From Oscillospiraceae bacterium (GTDB taxonomy: Bacteria > Bacillota > Clostridia > Oscillospirales > Ruminococcaceae), in assembly GCA_030539275.1 (NCBI GenBank), contig JAUNSK010000003.1, positions 62,001 to 126,000 on the forward strand: DNA of 64,000 nt, written 5' to 3'. A program made the translations under genes and the position numbers. Numbering within the stretch: position 1 is the first letter of the stretch; every line of letters begins with the position of its first letter. Shown one piece after another: positions 53,403-61,400 of this stretch. The notes below the pieces were generated by a model. It had not been told where the DNA came from. It saw nothing but the letters and a program-made list of their open reading frames with translations, and made no database searches.

Positions 53403-53825
53403 ATGCATACTGAATTAACAATTTCACCGGGCGAAGCAAGAGGATTATCTAGATATGTAAATAATGACGATGTGATTTCATTTATAGTAAATAATATAAA
53501 AAATGACAATGTTGATGATTTATGCAGGCAGGGAGGTAGGATTCAAAATTCAGAAGTTGGACAATATAGAAATTTCAGAATAGACTGCCAGAACGCAGTG
53601 GCACGTGGAGGAAGATTACCTGAAGGTGGCTATAATATACAGCTGCAGACAAACGGACGGGGATCTAGATCATTATGTGGGGCTTTAATTGATTACAGAG
53701 CATTTGATAAAGATCTAATAAAAACATCACTCCTCGTGGGAAGAGTCAGAGAGGCCTTGCATGCCAGTTATAATGAACAGAAAATGTATTATATTATTTA
53801 CAATGAAAGGATACAAAGAAGATGA
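53403..53825 (+). CDS. Unknown protein opening the DUF2589 cluster
   Basis: I do not recognise this 140-residue basic protein. It has ELTISPGEARGLSRYV at the start, a glycine-rich middle (ARGGRLPEGGYN, NGRGSRSLCG) and a C-terminal helix-strand with EQKMYYIIYNER. GGGAGG lies 8 bases before the ATG. It overlaps the next gene by 4 bases (ATGA), so the two belong together. The glycine-rich middle and the lack of a signal peptide give no firm functional hint. Confidence 0.65.
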   Translation: MHTELTISPGEARGLSRYVNNDDVISFIVNNIKNDNVDDLCRQGGRIQNSEVGQYRNFRIDCQNAVARGGRLPEGGYNIQLQTNGRGSRSLCGALIDYRAFDKDLIKTSLLVGRVREALHASYNEQKMYYIIYNERIQRR

Positions 53826-54052
53826 ATCAATGGAATGAAATGTTTGAAGGAAAAGTGTTTATATCTGATCTGGGAGAAAGTAAAGAAACTGAGAAGAACG
53901 GCAGGAAAATTACTGTTGCCAGATATGCTGTGTGGTCTCCTGTACAGGGATGCAGCAATCATCAGGTTGTAGAGGTAAGTGATGACATTGATGATCTGAT
54001 CACAAGGTATAATGTTCCACCGGACAGGATCTGCTGTTTAAAATCAAATTGA
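53822..54052 (+). CDS. Unknown small protein of the DUF2589 cluster
   Basis: A 76-residue protein with a beta-rich start (KVFISDLGESKETEKNGRK in parts, then KITVARYAVWSP) and a short C-terminal helix (DDIDDLITRYN). No family recognised. It starts within the stop of the previous gene (ATGA overlap), and GAAAGGA is present upstream. Its coupling implies a joint function with the 53403 product. Confidence 0.6.
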   Translation: MNQWNEMFEGKVFISDLGESKETEKNGRKITVARYAVWSPVQGCSNHQVVEVSDDIDDLITRYNVPPDRICCLKSN

Positions 54053-54081
54053 AATATTAAATGAAAAGGATGTTGATAAAA

Positions 54082-54498
54082 ATGAATCTTGAAGATTTGA
54101 TTTCGTCAGTAAGCTCGTCAGTCAGACAGGCACAGTCAAGTGTTGAGAAAAATAATGTTAAGCAGTATGTCGATACATATTTTAAAAAACTTAAAGACAG
54201 TGATGGATCTCTGACACCTGTAACAAAGGCATTTAAGATTAAAAGTTCTGATAGTTCAAAGATCGATGTTCCTCTTGTCTCTCTTGTCAATCATTCAACA
54301 GTGACTCTTGATCAGGTCAATATAAAAATGAATGTCATTATGTCAGTCAATTCATCTAATCAGATTGAGGCTGCATTGACAGCATCTTCTGATAATTGTG
54401 AAACAAATATGGCAAGTGAGATAGAACTGATATACAAACAGAAAGATCCGGCTGAAGGTTTAGCCAGAGTAACACAGGAGACCCTGAAATTAATATAA
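54082..54498 (+). CDS. DUF2589-like protein
   Basis: A 138-residue protein with an N-terminal helix (LEDLISSVSSSVRQAQSSVE) and a beta-sandwich-like rest (IDVPLVSLVNHSTVTLDQVNI, IEAALTASSD). The PLVSLVNHSTVTLDQV stretch mirrors PLLSLVPVPAFTMDEA of the next gene, where the DUF2589 pattern is clear, and both end with an AEGxAxxT..L motif. The start is uncertain: ATG 54082 fits the domain, ATG 54061 is in frame, and the only purine-rich site (AAAAGGA) lies between them. Confidence 0.65.
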   Translation: MNLEDLISSVSSSVRQAQSSVEKNNVKQYVDTYFKKLKDSDGSLTPVTKAFKIKSSDSSKIDVPLVSLVNHSTVTLDQVNIKMNVIMSVNSSNQIEAALTASSDNCETNMASEIELIYKQKDPAEGLARVTQETLKLI

Positions 54499-54518
54499 AT
54501 ATTTAGGAGGTTTTATTT

Positions 54519-55097
54519 ATGGCAGCTGCACAGGATTTTGTAGGATTACCGCTTGGTCTGCTGATATGTCAGCCGATTCTTGAGGTAGCAAAAGGACAAC
54601 AGGAATTATGCAGTGTTTATCTTGAAACGATTATGAAACTGGCGTTTGAGGATAATAAAGATGGAGGTGACAAGCCTTATACAGCAAAGACTATCAAGTT
54701 TACAATCAATCGTGTTGTTTTTGATAAGGCATCAGGCAAAACCAATCAGGTGCCGGTACAGGTTGAAGCACCGCTTCTCTCACTGGTTCCTGTTCCGGCA
54801 TTTACTATGGATGAGGCAACAGTAAACTTCAGCATGGAAGTCAAGGATCAGATAGTTGATACAAATTCAGTAAACACCGAGGCATCAACCAGTATATCAG
54901 CCAGTTACTGGGGATGCAAGGCTACCATTTCAGGAAAGGTAACAACTGCAAAATCAAATACAAGAACATCTGATACCTCAGCGAAGTATGAGATATATGC
55001 AAGGGCTGTTCAGCAGCCTCCGGCTGAGGGTATGGCAAAACTCACTTCATTATTTGCTTCAGTTGTTGAACCGATGGAAGTAAGCGGTCAGGCTTAA
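54519..55097 (+). CDS. DUF2589 domain protein
   Basis: A 192-residue protein matching DUF2589 in order: AAAQDFVGLPLGLLICQPILEVAKGQQEL (helical start, in parts), TIKFTINRV, QVEAPLLSLVPVPAFTMDEATVNFSMEV in parts, and a C-terminal ISASYWGCKATISGKVT with the AEGMAKL tail. The family is often encoded in tandem sets and its function is unknown. TAGGAGG precedes the ATG. A terminator follows. It may form a heteromeric assembly with the 54082 product, given the matching central motif; that is inference. Confidence 0.85.
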   Translation: MAAAQDFVGLPLGLLICQPILEVAKGQQELCSVYLETIMKLAFEDNKDGGDKPYTAKTIKFTINRVVFDKASGKTNQVPVQVEAPLLSLVPVPAFTMDEATVNFSMEVKDQIVDTNSVNTEASTSISASYWGCKATISGKVTTAKSNTRTSDTSAKYEIYARAVQQPPAEGMAKLTSLFASVVEPMEVSGQA

Positions 55098-55114
55098 GAG
55101 TATAATAATTTTAA

Positions 55115-55155
55115 AGGCGTCAGAAGCATGAGCTGCTTCTGACGCCTGATTTTAT
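55115..55155 (+). terminator. Terminator of the DUF2589 cluster
   Basis: Perfect 14-bp stem AGGCGTCAGAAGCA/TGCTTCTGACGCCT with a 5-nt loop, followed by GATTTTAT. Confidence 0.85.
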
Positions 55156-55196
55156 ATTATGCTGTTATACCTGTTGAATAATAATAAAGATATCTG

Positions 55197-55457
55197 CTAT
55201 TTTCTGCACCACATCTTGCACTGCAGTATTCTCTGACCGTTATCACCGTTTTCCTTGTCATATGCAAATTCATTAAGCAGGTTGCATGGAAAATCAGCAC
55301 ATTGTCCACAGTTGTCCTGCTTTTTATTTTCACAGCATGATTTTATAGGGCAGCTGTCTCCCCAGAACGGTGTATCGATATGTACGCATCCTTTACAGTT
55401 CATCTGTTCCCGGTACTCACACTGTGAGCACAAAATACCACATCTTGATTCAATCAT
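55197..55457 (-). CDS. DUF3795 cysteine-rich protein
   Basis: An 86-residue protein with eleven or more cysteines in the DUF3795 pattern: CGILCSQCEYR, CKGC, CPIKSCC, CGQCADFPC near residues 6-58, likely binding zinc or another metal. The C-terminal NGQRILQCKMW is also typical. Function unknown. AGGAGG precedes the ATG on the minus strand. It stands alone. Confidence 0.85.
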   Translation of the reverse strand: MIESRCGILCSQCEYREQMNCKGCVHIDTPFWGDSCPIKSCCENKKQDNCGQCADFPCNLLNEFAYDKENGDNGQRILQCKMWCRK

Positions 55458-55747
55458 TTTATAATACCTCCTGTTTCTTTGTTTTACACGATACTGCTTT
55501 ATTTATTTTGTAATTAAATAAAATGACCTTTAAATATATATTAACATATTTTAAGCATAAAATAAAGCAGATTATGAAAACTTGTGCATTGTGCATGGAC
55601 AGGTTATAAAGTATATGTGCATAGTTAATACTAAACGATAAGAATTTGAGATCTATATACTTTAAGATATTCACAGCATAATAAGATATGCTTTTTATAT
55701 AAATATTTTAAGTAATTGTTAATAATTAGTGTAACAGGAGTATAGTT
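55458..55747. other. AT-rich intergenic stretch
   Basis: About 290 bases without a convincing gene; short minus-strand frames overlap the DUF1905 gene and lack ribosome sites. No clear structured element is seen. Confidence 0.45.
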
Positions 55748-56035
55748 ATGAATGCACAAATATATGAGTTTGAGGCGATAATAAAAAAAACAGAGGACAA
55801 GGACGGGGCATATGTAGTATTCCCGTATGATATAAAGAAAGAGTTTGGAAAAGGCCGGATTAAAGTTCATGCCGAATTTGACGGTGAACCATATGACGGG
55901 AGTATCGTAAATATGGGAATAAAAAATGATGACGGCACAGTCTGCTATATAATCGGAATAAGGAAAGATATCCGTAAGAGTATCGGAAAACAGCCGGGAG
56001 ACACTGTTCATGTGACTGTTGCTGAAAGAGAGTGA
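55748..56035 (+). CDS. DUF1905 domain protein
   Basis: A 95-residue protein: YEFEAIIKKTEDKDGAYVVFPYDIKKEFGKGRIKV in parts, followed by YIIGIRKDIRKSIGKQPGDTVHVTV. This is the DUF1905 pattern, a small beta-barrel-like domain of unknown function. CAGGAG precedes the ATG. It is a single-gene unit just upstream of the XRE-VOC fusion. Confidence 0.88.
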   Translation: MNAQIYEFEAIIKKTEDKDGAYVVFPYDIKKEFGKGRIKVHAEFDGEPYDGSIVNMGIKNDDGTVCYIIGIRKDIRKSIGKQPGDTVHVTVAERE

Positions 56036-56237
56036 TTTTTAGCTTTTTTATTTTGACATTGTAAAATAATGTTTGTATGTGATATAATTATGATAAAACG
56101 CTGCAAAATGATCTTTAGACAGGCTTTTAAAATGCTGTAATATTTTATTGCAACTCCGGGTTGCATGAATTTCCAAGCCGGCTATGCAGACATTTTATTT
56201 ATGATGATATATAATTACAACATGGGAGGCAGAGAAG

Positions 56238-57101
56238 ATGACAATTGGTGATATGATACAGACACTGCGTATACAGAAAAGTCTTACTCAGGAGACACTT
56301 GCCGAAAAGCTTGAGGTTTCAAGGCAGTCGGTTTCAAAGTGGGAGCTCGGACAGGCTGTTCCGGATGTCGATAAGATCATCAGGATGAGCGAGCTGTTCG
56401 GAGTTAGTACAGACAAGCTGCTCATGAGGGATACAAAAGATGAACAGCCAGGCAAACCTGCACTGCACTTCGCAAGCACAATTCTTATAGTGAGTGATTT
56501 TGAAAGATCACTGGATTTTTACCGTTCGCTTTTCCAGCTGAAAATAACAAGTCCGTTAAGAAGCGGTGACAAGTATGTCGAGTTTTACATCGACAGCAAG
56601 TGTATCGCTCTTATGAGTGAGGAGTTAATGGAAAGTGAGAGTATTACAGACAAAAACGGCAGCAGGATCATTCTTAACTTCTGGGCAGAGGACCTGAACG
56701 CCGAATATGAACGTATCAGAGATCTTGATATAGGCAGTATATCAGAAATAAAGGATACTTATCCGCATTATCACTATTTTCACCTGACTGACCCTGATAA
56801 CAACATAATTGAAATAACAGGAGGCTATCACATGAGCGTAGAAATCTGTCAGAGCTGCGGCATGAAAATGCAGGCAGAGGATCTCGGTAAAAATGCCGAT
56901 GGAAGTGCAAACCACGAGTACTGCAAATATTGTTACCCGGACGGAAAATTCAGCAGTGAAGTAACTATGGATGATATGATAGAACACAATCTTAAGTTCC
57001 TCGATATGTTCAATAAAGAGGCCGGAACAAACATGACTCCCGACCAGGCAAGAGCCGGAATGAGAGAATCGTTTCCGGAACTGAAGAGATGGAAGAAGTA
57101 A
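56238..57101 (+). CDS. XRE regulator fused to VOC and zinc-ribbon domains
   Basis: A 287-residue three-domain protein. Residues ~1-60 are an XRE helix-turn-helix (IQTLRIQKSLTQETLAEKLEVSRQSVSKWE in parts). Residues ~75-195 are a VOC/glyoxalase domain (ILIVSDFERSLDFYRSLF, HLTDPDNNIIEITG). Residues ~200-287 are a zinc-ribbon and helix domain (CQSCGMKMQ, CKYCYPDGKFSSE, FPELKRW), usually found alone as a small zinc-ribbon protein. It may be a ligand-sensing regulator. The DNA that encodes its last ~55 residues is copied, decayed, 1.73 kb downstream. GGGAGGC precedes the ATG; an extended -10 GTGATATAAT lies at 56079. Confidence 0.85.
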   Translation: MTIGDMIQTLRIQKSLTQETLAEKLEVSRQSVSKWELGQAVPDVDKIIRMSELFGVSTDKLLMRDTKDEQPGKPALHFASTILIVSDFERSLDFYRSLFQLKITSPLRSGDKYVEFYIDSKCIALMSEELMESESITDKNGSRIILNFWAEDLNAEYERIRDLDIGSISEIKDTYPHYHYFHLTDPDNNIIEITGGYHMSVEICQSCGMKMQAEDLGKNADGSANHEYCKYCYPDGKFSSEVTMDDMIEHNLKFLDMFNKEAGTNMTPDQARAGMRESFPELKRWKK

Positions 57102-57124
57102 ATCAAACAGCTGTATAAACGAGA

Positions 57125-57155
57125 AGGCACACATCCCGGAGAGGGATGTGTGCCT
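57125..57155 (+). terminator. Terminator-like hairpin after the XRE-VOC gene
   Basis: A 13-bp perfect stem AGGCACACATCCC/GGGATGTGTGCCT with a 5-nt loop; only a weak U tract follows. The same stem recurs after the retron reverse transcriptase (61401-61445). Confidence 0.7.
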
Positions 57156-57189
57156 GATCTTCTAATGATATGCGGTCAATAAAAAAAGA

Positions 57190-57218
57190 TTTACATATAT
57201 AAAAATTAGTGCTAATAT
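57190..57218 (+). promoter_or_regulatory. Promoter of the 57257 gene
   Basis: TTTACA (57190-57195), 17-base spacer, TAATAT (57213-57218). Confidence 0.6.
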
Positions 57219-57256
57219 AGAAGTTATAAATATTTACAATTATTGAGGAATTAATT

Positions 57257-58447
57257 ATGTTAAAACAAGAATACTCCCAATATTCGCAAATTGAGTGCAT
57301 AAATAAAATCTGTCATTTATCAAATTTTAAAGAAATAGTACTAGCATATAAAGAAAATCTAAGAATATTAGAAGATTATATTATTTTTAAAAGTACAGAT
57401 GATGATTTCAGTGTAGATTTGTATAAAATGTTTCGCAATATTGAAGGAATAGAATATCAACTATTATCACCATTTAAAAATGGCAAGGCTAATTATATTA
57501 GTTCTAATTCATTGAAGAGATATTACATATATGGTGATTTATTTACGACAGAGGAAAGATGTGTTTCATTTGATACACAAACAGTTAGTTATATTGACAG
57601 ATACTATCATAATAAAGAATCATCTCTACCTCAAAACTTTCAAAATGTAATTGATATTATTAAAATGCAATGTATAAGTGTTGATACTCTTCCATATACA
57701 TGTGAAAATATCATGTTATCTGGTACTGATTTTAGTAGTGTAGAGGACACGTTATTTTCATTTGAAAAGATATTTTATAATAAGAAAAAAAGCGACTATT
57801 TTTGCCGTTCTCAGGTGAAAAAGACAATAAGTTTATATAATAAAAAAAATACATATATCACAACAGTATTAGTTAGATTATATAACGTAATTTATTGTAT
57901 ACTTTTGAAGATAGTATATATCCAATTTAGATATAATAAATTAAAAGACAAAATCAATTTATTATGTGATTTTATGAATCATGATTTATGTGCAATAATG
58001 ATTCCTGAATTAATATTAGCGAAGCATTATTTTGAGAAAGGTCAAAAATATAGATTTTTTGGAAAAATACAAAAAAACAGAATTGATGTATTAGAAAACC
58101 TAAAAAACATGGCTTGGGATATATTTCATCTTAGAATGAACGAACGTGAATGTTTATATTTTAATAAAAATAAAACAGATATTTTAATACCTTATTTTTA
58201 TACGTATGATAAAAGGTTGAGTGAAATAAAAAAGTGCTATGATTTAGATGCAATAGCTTTATGTGTTGAAACACAGGAAAGCTATCAGTTCTATTCAAAT
58301 ATTAATGAAGTTCAAGGATTTATTGAATATCTATTTACACCAGATTTGATAAGTAAAAGAAGAAAAGAGCATGAAACAGTTGATATTAATTTATTGGTAA
58401 AATCTTGCGAGGAGCATCTTATAAGTTTATTATTAGATAATGAGTGA
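57257..58447 (+). CDS. Unknown AT-rich protein in a probable defence island
   Basis: I do not recognise this 396-residue protein. It is rich in Lys, Asn, Ile and Tyr, and its DNA is far more AT-rich than the surrounding chromosome, a sign of transfer. A hydrophobic patch (LYNVIYCILLKIVYI) lies mid-chain near residue 215. The C-terminal third has MAWDIFHLRMNERE, IPYFYTYDKRL and YDLDAIALCVET, spacing that weakly recalls PIN-like nucleases with TxDxRL late motifs. It has its own promoter and sits between the XRE-VOC gene and a copy of that gene's end, next to a retron. Confidence 0.65.
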   Translation: MLKQEYSQYSQIECINKICHLSNFKEIVLAYKENLRILEDYIIFKSTDDDFSVDLYKMFRNIEGIEYQLLSPFKNGKANYISSNSLKRYYIYGDLFTTEERCVSFDTQTVSYIDRYYHNKESSLPQNFQNVIDIIKMQCISVDTLPYTCENIMLSGTDFSSVEDTLFSFEKIFYNKKKSDYFCRSQVKKTISLYNKKNTYITTVLVRLYNVIYCILLKIVYIQFRYNKLKDKINLLCDFMNHDLCAIMIPELILAKHYFEKGQKYRFFGKIQKNRIDVLENLKNMAWDIFHLRMNERECLYFNKNKTDILIPYFYTYDKRLSEIKKCYDLDAIALCVETQESYQFYSNINEVQGFIEYLFTPDLISKRRKEHETVDINLLVKSCEEHLISLLLDNE

Positions 58448-58668
58448 AAAACAATATGTATAATTTCGAATAATTGTTCATTTTAAATTAATTATTTTTA
58501 TGTCTTTATAATTATTTACATCTGAATTGGTTTACAGAATAATTGTAGAAACAGCCTTGATCATTTAGGATTCTTGATATAAAACATAGATAACTAATTA
58601 AATATTCTGCCAGTAGAATGCATGCGTTACCTGTATTATATATAATAAAGTAAACAAATTACATTGCA

Positions 58669-58846
58669 TGACGGAAAATTCAGCAGTGAAGCAACTATGG
58701 ATGAAATGATAGAACACATTCTGAAGTTTGTCGAAATATTAGTTAAAGAGGCCAGAACATACATGACTCCAGCCCAGACAAGATCCAGAATGAAAGAATC
58801 GTTTCCAGAACTTAATATATGTAAGAAGAAAGTCGATGTTGCTTAG
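58669..58846 (+). pseudogene. Decayed copy of the 3' end of the XRE-VOC-zinc-ribbon gene
   Basis: From ACGGAAAATTCAGCAGTGAA (58671) the DNA matches 56941 onward at a constant offset of 1730 bases for about 165 bases with scattered substitutions. The encoded peptide DGKFSSEATMDEMIEH parallels DGKFSSEVTMDDMIEH, and MKESFPELN parallels MRESFPELK. The zinc-ribbon cysteines, VOC and XRE parts are absent, and there is no ribosome site. It is a remnant left by duplication, not a gene. Confidence 0.85.
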
Positions 58847-58893
58847 ATATAAACCTATAACTTGGATTTTGTGTCTTTTATAGCTTCATTAAG

Positions 58894-58922
58894 TTGAAAT
58901 AATTAGAAAAACAAGCTATAAT
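58894..58922 (+). promoter_or_regulatory. Promoter of the retron operon
   Basis: TTGAAA (58894-58899), 17-base spacer, TATAAT (58917-58922). The first start codon downstream is at 58964. Confidence 0.75.
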
Positions 58923-58963
58923 ACTATTACTAATACAATTTGGAAATTTATAATAGGAGAGTT

Positions 58964-59236
58964 ATGATGTTTTTTCTAAGTAAAATTGATGAAATATATG
59001 AAACAGAAAAAAAACAATATGAAATTGAAAACAATTATGATTTTTGTAGCTATATACCAATAAAGCCTATAAATATTAATACTTCAATTGATTTCTTAAT
59101 AAAAAAACAGGAAAAAGCTAAGTTGTTACTTGTGTGCGGAAAACAAAGAGTGTATGTATCAGATTTACAAGTAATTGATACTGTTATAAATATGGATATT
59201 AATGATATTAGATGGCTCACGCCATATTCTGATTAG
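58964..59236 (+). CDS. Small unknown protein at the head of the retron operon
   Basis: A 90-residue protein beginning MMFFLSKIDEIYETEKK, Lys/Ile/Asn rich, with LLLVCGKQRVYVSDLQVI mid-chain. No family recognised. ATAGGAGAG lies 6 bases before the ATG at 58964. It starts just downstream of the retron promoter and ends directly before the candidate msr-msd, so it is transcribed with the retron. Known type II retrons usually start with the noncoding RNA, so an extra upstream gene is unusual. Confidence 0.65.
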   Translation: MMFFLSKIDEIYETEKKQYEIENNYDFCSYIPIKPININTSIDFLIKKQEKAKLLLVCGKQRVYVSDLQVIDTVINMDINDIRWLTPYSD

Positions 59237-59357
59237 TCCATAAAACAGCACCGACAACCCTGTTGTCCGCGGGACTCCGCGAACGACAGGAACGTCAATT
59301 CTGTTTTCTGGCCTTTCAATAAATTGTACTAAATTCAAGTGGAATTCTTTTTTTATT
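59237..59357 (+). ncRNA. Candidate retron msr-msd RNA
   Basis: A GC-rich patch (about 59250-59295) in otherwise very AT-rich DNA, between the small gene and the effector. It has an AGC (G at 59248) followed by short hairpins GACAA-CCCTG-TTGTC, CGCGG-GACT-CCGCG and GAC-AGGAAC-GTC, then TTCTGTTTTCTGG. This order resembles the msr of Ec86-like retrons (AGC branch site, small hairpins, then a CTGTTTTC stretch at the msd border). A long msd hairpin and good a1/a2 arms are not obvious; only ATAAAA/TTTTAT is seen. Boundaries are approximate. Confidence 0.5.
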
Positions 59358-59375
59358 TTGAGAGGAGTTACGACT

Positions 59376-60473
59376 GTGTTAGTATACAATGATTCATTTT
59401 CATATAAAGATCCATTGAATATTGTTTTTTTATGTGGAAATAAATATAGTAAAGACGATGAACGAGAAAAACGTAATATTCTCAAAAAATTTATAGAATC
59501 TGATACTACATGTAAAGTAGTTATATTAGAGGAGAATTTTGTTTTTGCCAGAACAAATAAAAGATATCTTGCATATAATGAAGCTTTTCTTAATAGTTTA
59601 GCTCAGGTGGAACAATTGGCTTCATTATTTGCAAATAAAATAATTATTATTCATGAAACAATATCAACAGCTGCTGAATTAGGGATGTTTGCAATAAATC
59701 CAAGTTTATCAAAAAAAATATGTTTGCTTTATCCCGATGATATCTCAATTGAGGAAAAAAAGATTACACAATTTATTAAATTGGCTTTTATTAATAGAGA
59801 AGGAAGCAATACTAATATAGGATCACAAATTATTTATTATCCAGATGTTGAGGTATATAGAAAATCTTTGAATAAAAGCTTTTATCTCACTTATTTTCAT
59901 AATAATCAGATAGGACTCAAACTAGGTAATAACATATTGGATTTTATTAAATCTACATCAGAAGATAATAGAATTTACTTTGAAAAAATAATATATAGAA
60001 AGATGTATTCTAATTTTGATTCAATTGATTTTTGGGTTGATAATGATTCTAAAAGCATAAATGCTTTTATTAACAGTAAAATTTTAAGGATACAATTACT
60101 ATCGTTAATATGTGTTAATGAAATAAAACTGGAATTGAGAAAAAACAAATCAATTACTCAACATGTGACTTTTGTTAGTAATAAATATTGTGAAATAATA
60201 AAAAATACAATATGTAACATTGAAGGACTTGTTATAGATGATTTTACCTTGCAAATTGAGTTGAAATCATCAGAAATTTGTAAGTTAAGACAAGCAGTTG
60301 GTTTCTATATTTTTATGTTACAAGCTTGTAAATTAATAATTATGGAACAGGAAAATAGCAATTCACAAAATAGAAAAATAATAATCACCACAAAGTTATT
60401 AAATGTTGCAAACCAACTTAAAGGATGCATAATAGAAAAGAAACAAACTGCATTTGGGAGACAAGAAATATGA
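59376..60473 (+). CDS. Retron effector, nucleoside-deoxyribosyltransferase-like
   Basis: A 365-residue protein. Residues ~12-120 form a Rossmann-like domain: LNIVFLCGNKYSKDD, VVILEENFVF, VEQLASLFANKIIIIHETISTAAELGMFA in parts. This matches the nucleoside-deoxyribosyltransferase-like N-terminus of type II-A retron effectors (St85/Sen2 RcaT and Ec86 type), with the Glu of TAAELG as candidate catalytic residue. The rest is helical and may bind DNA or the RT-msDNA complex. The start is a GTG at 59376 after AGAGGAG. It overlaps the reverse transcriptase by 4 bases. In known systems RT and msDNA hold this toxin inactive until phage triggers it. Confidence 0.78.
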   Translation: MLVYNDSFSYKDPLNIVFLCGNKYSKDDEREKRNILKKFIESDTTCKVVILEENFVFARTNKRYLAYNEAFLNSLAQVEQLASLFANKIIIIHETISTAAELGMFAINPSLSKKICLLYPDDISIEEKKITQFIKLAFINREGSNTNIGSQIIYYPDVEVYRKSLNKSFYLTYFHNNQIGLKLGNNILDFIKSTSEDNRIYFEKIIYRKMYSNFDSIDFWVDNDSKSINAFINSKILRIQLLSLICVNEIKLELRKNKSITQHVTFVSNKYCEIIKNTICNIEGLVIDDFTLQIELKSSEICKLRQAVGFYIFMLQACKLIIMEQENSNSQNRKIIITTKLLNVANQLKGCIIEKKQTAFGRQEI

Positions 60474-61396
60474 CAAGTCAAAATCCTGATATAGTTATTA
60501 AATATATAAAAACAAAAAATAAAATAAGAAAAATATATACGTATTCATCCGATGATTGTGAACTTAGAAAATATCATCAAAAAATATATAAGTTCTTAGA
60601 ACAAAGATTTGTACCATCTATTTTTACTAAAGGATATGTCAAAGGACGTTCTATTTATCAAAATGCTAAATCTCATATGTACAATGATTATTTTATTAAG
60701 CTTGACATTAAAGATTTTTTTCCTCATATTTGCCATAAGCAGTTAATAGACAAAATGTATTACGAGATGAATATATTAGAAAAAGATCAAATTAGCAAAT
60801 TAGAGTGTATAAATATTATAGAAAAATGTAGTATAAGTAATCGTGGAATTCCTTTAGGTTTTATTACGTCACCTATTTTATCTAATATTTATTTAAAAGA
60901 ATTTGATAATATTTTTTATGGAAAATTAAAGGCTTTAGAATTAAACAATTTGGTTTATACAAGATATGCTGACGATTTAACTTTATCTTTTAAATATAAT
61001 AAAGCAAATAAGTGTATTTTTTTGGAAGATCAAATAATTAACATAGCTAACGAACTTTTAAAAAGATATGGCTTATTTTTAAATAAGAATAAAACTCATT
61101 CATATAATCTAAATATATCTAATCATGTTAGAATAACTGGAATCAATATCTCCATATTAGAAAATGGAAAGAGAAAGTTAACAGTTGGAAGATCTGAAAA
61201 AAATTTTCTTTATTGGCAGGCGATTAATTGTATTAGAGATAAAGATAAAGATAAAATTAAACTAGTCAAAGGGTTACAATCATATATATTATCAGTTGAA
61301 AAGATAGGATCCGAGGACTGTTATTCTAAGAACATGAAAGATAAAGTTAAGAGTTTTGGATATAACACATTAAAAGAACTTATAGACAATTTATAG
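60470..61396 (+). CDS. Retron reverse transcriptase
   Basis: A 308-residue RT. The retron-specific NAXXH motif is NAKSH (residues 65-69). LDIKDFFPHI carries the first catalytic Asp, RGIPLGFITSPILSNI is block 4, and YADD is at 166-169. The VTG motif of region Y, which contacts the msr, reads ITG (VRITGINIS, near 220-226). ATG 60470 has GGGAG 8 bases upstream and overlaps the effector stop. The size and gene order (RNA, effector, RT) match type II-A retrons. A 20-bp terminator follows. Confidence 0.9.
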   Translation: MTSQNPDIVIKYIKTKNKIRKIYTYSSDDCELRKYHQKIYKFLEQRFVPSIFTKGYVKGRSIYQNAKSHMYNDYFIKLDIKDFFPHICHKQLIDKMYYEMNILEKDQISKLECINIIEKCSISNRGIPLGFITSPILSNIYLKEFDNIFYGKLKALELNNLVYTRYADDLTLSFKYNKANKCIFLEDQIINIANELLKRYGLFLNKNKTHSYNLNISNHVRITGINISILENGKRKLTVGRSEKNFLYWQAINCIRDKDKDKIKLVKGLQSYILSVEKIGSEDCYSKNMKDKVKSFGYNTLKELIDNL

Positions 61397-61400
61397 TTCC

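Noticed and set aside
55631..56011. Antisense frame over the DUF1905 gene
   Set aside because: The sense frame matches a known family and has a good ribosome site.
59250..59295. Relation of the GC-rich patch to the two-hairpin repeat at 48.5 kb
   Set aside because: They share only a short ACTCCGC string; stems, loops and order differ.
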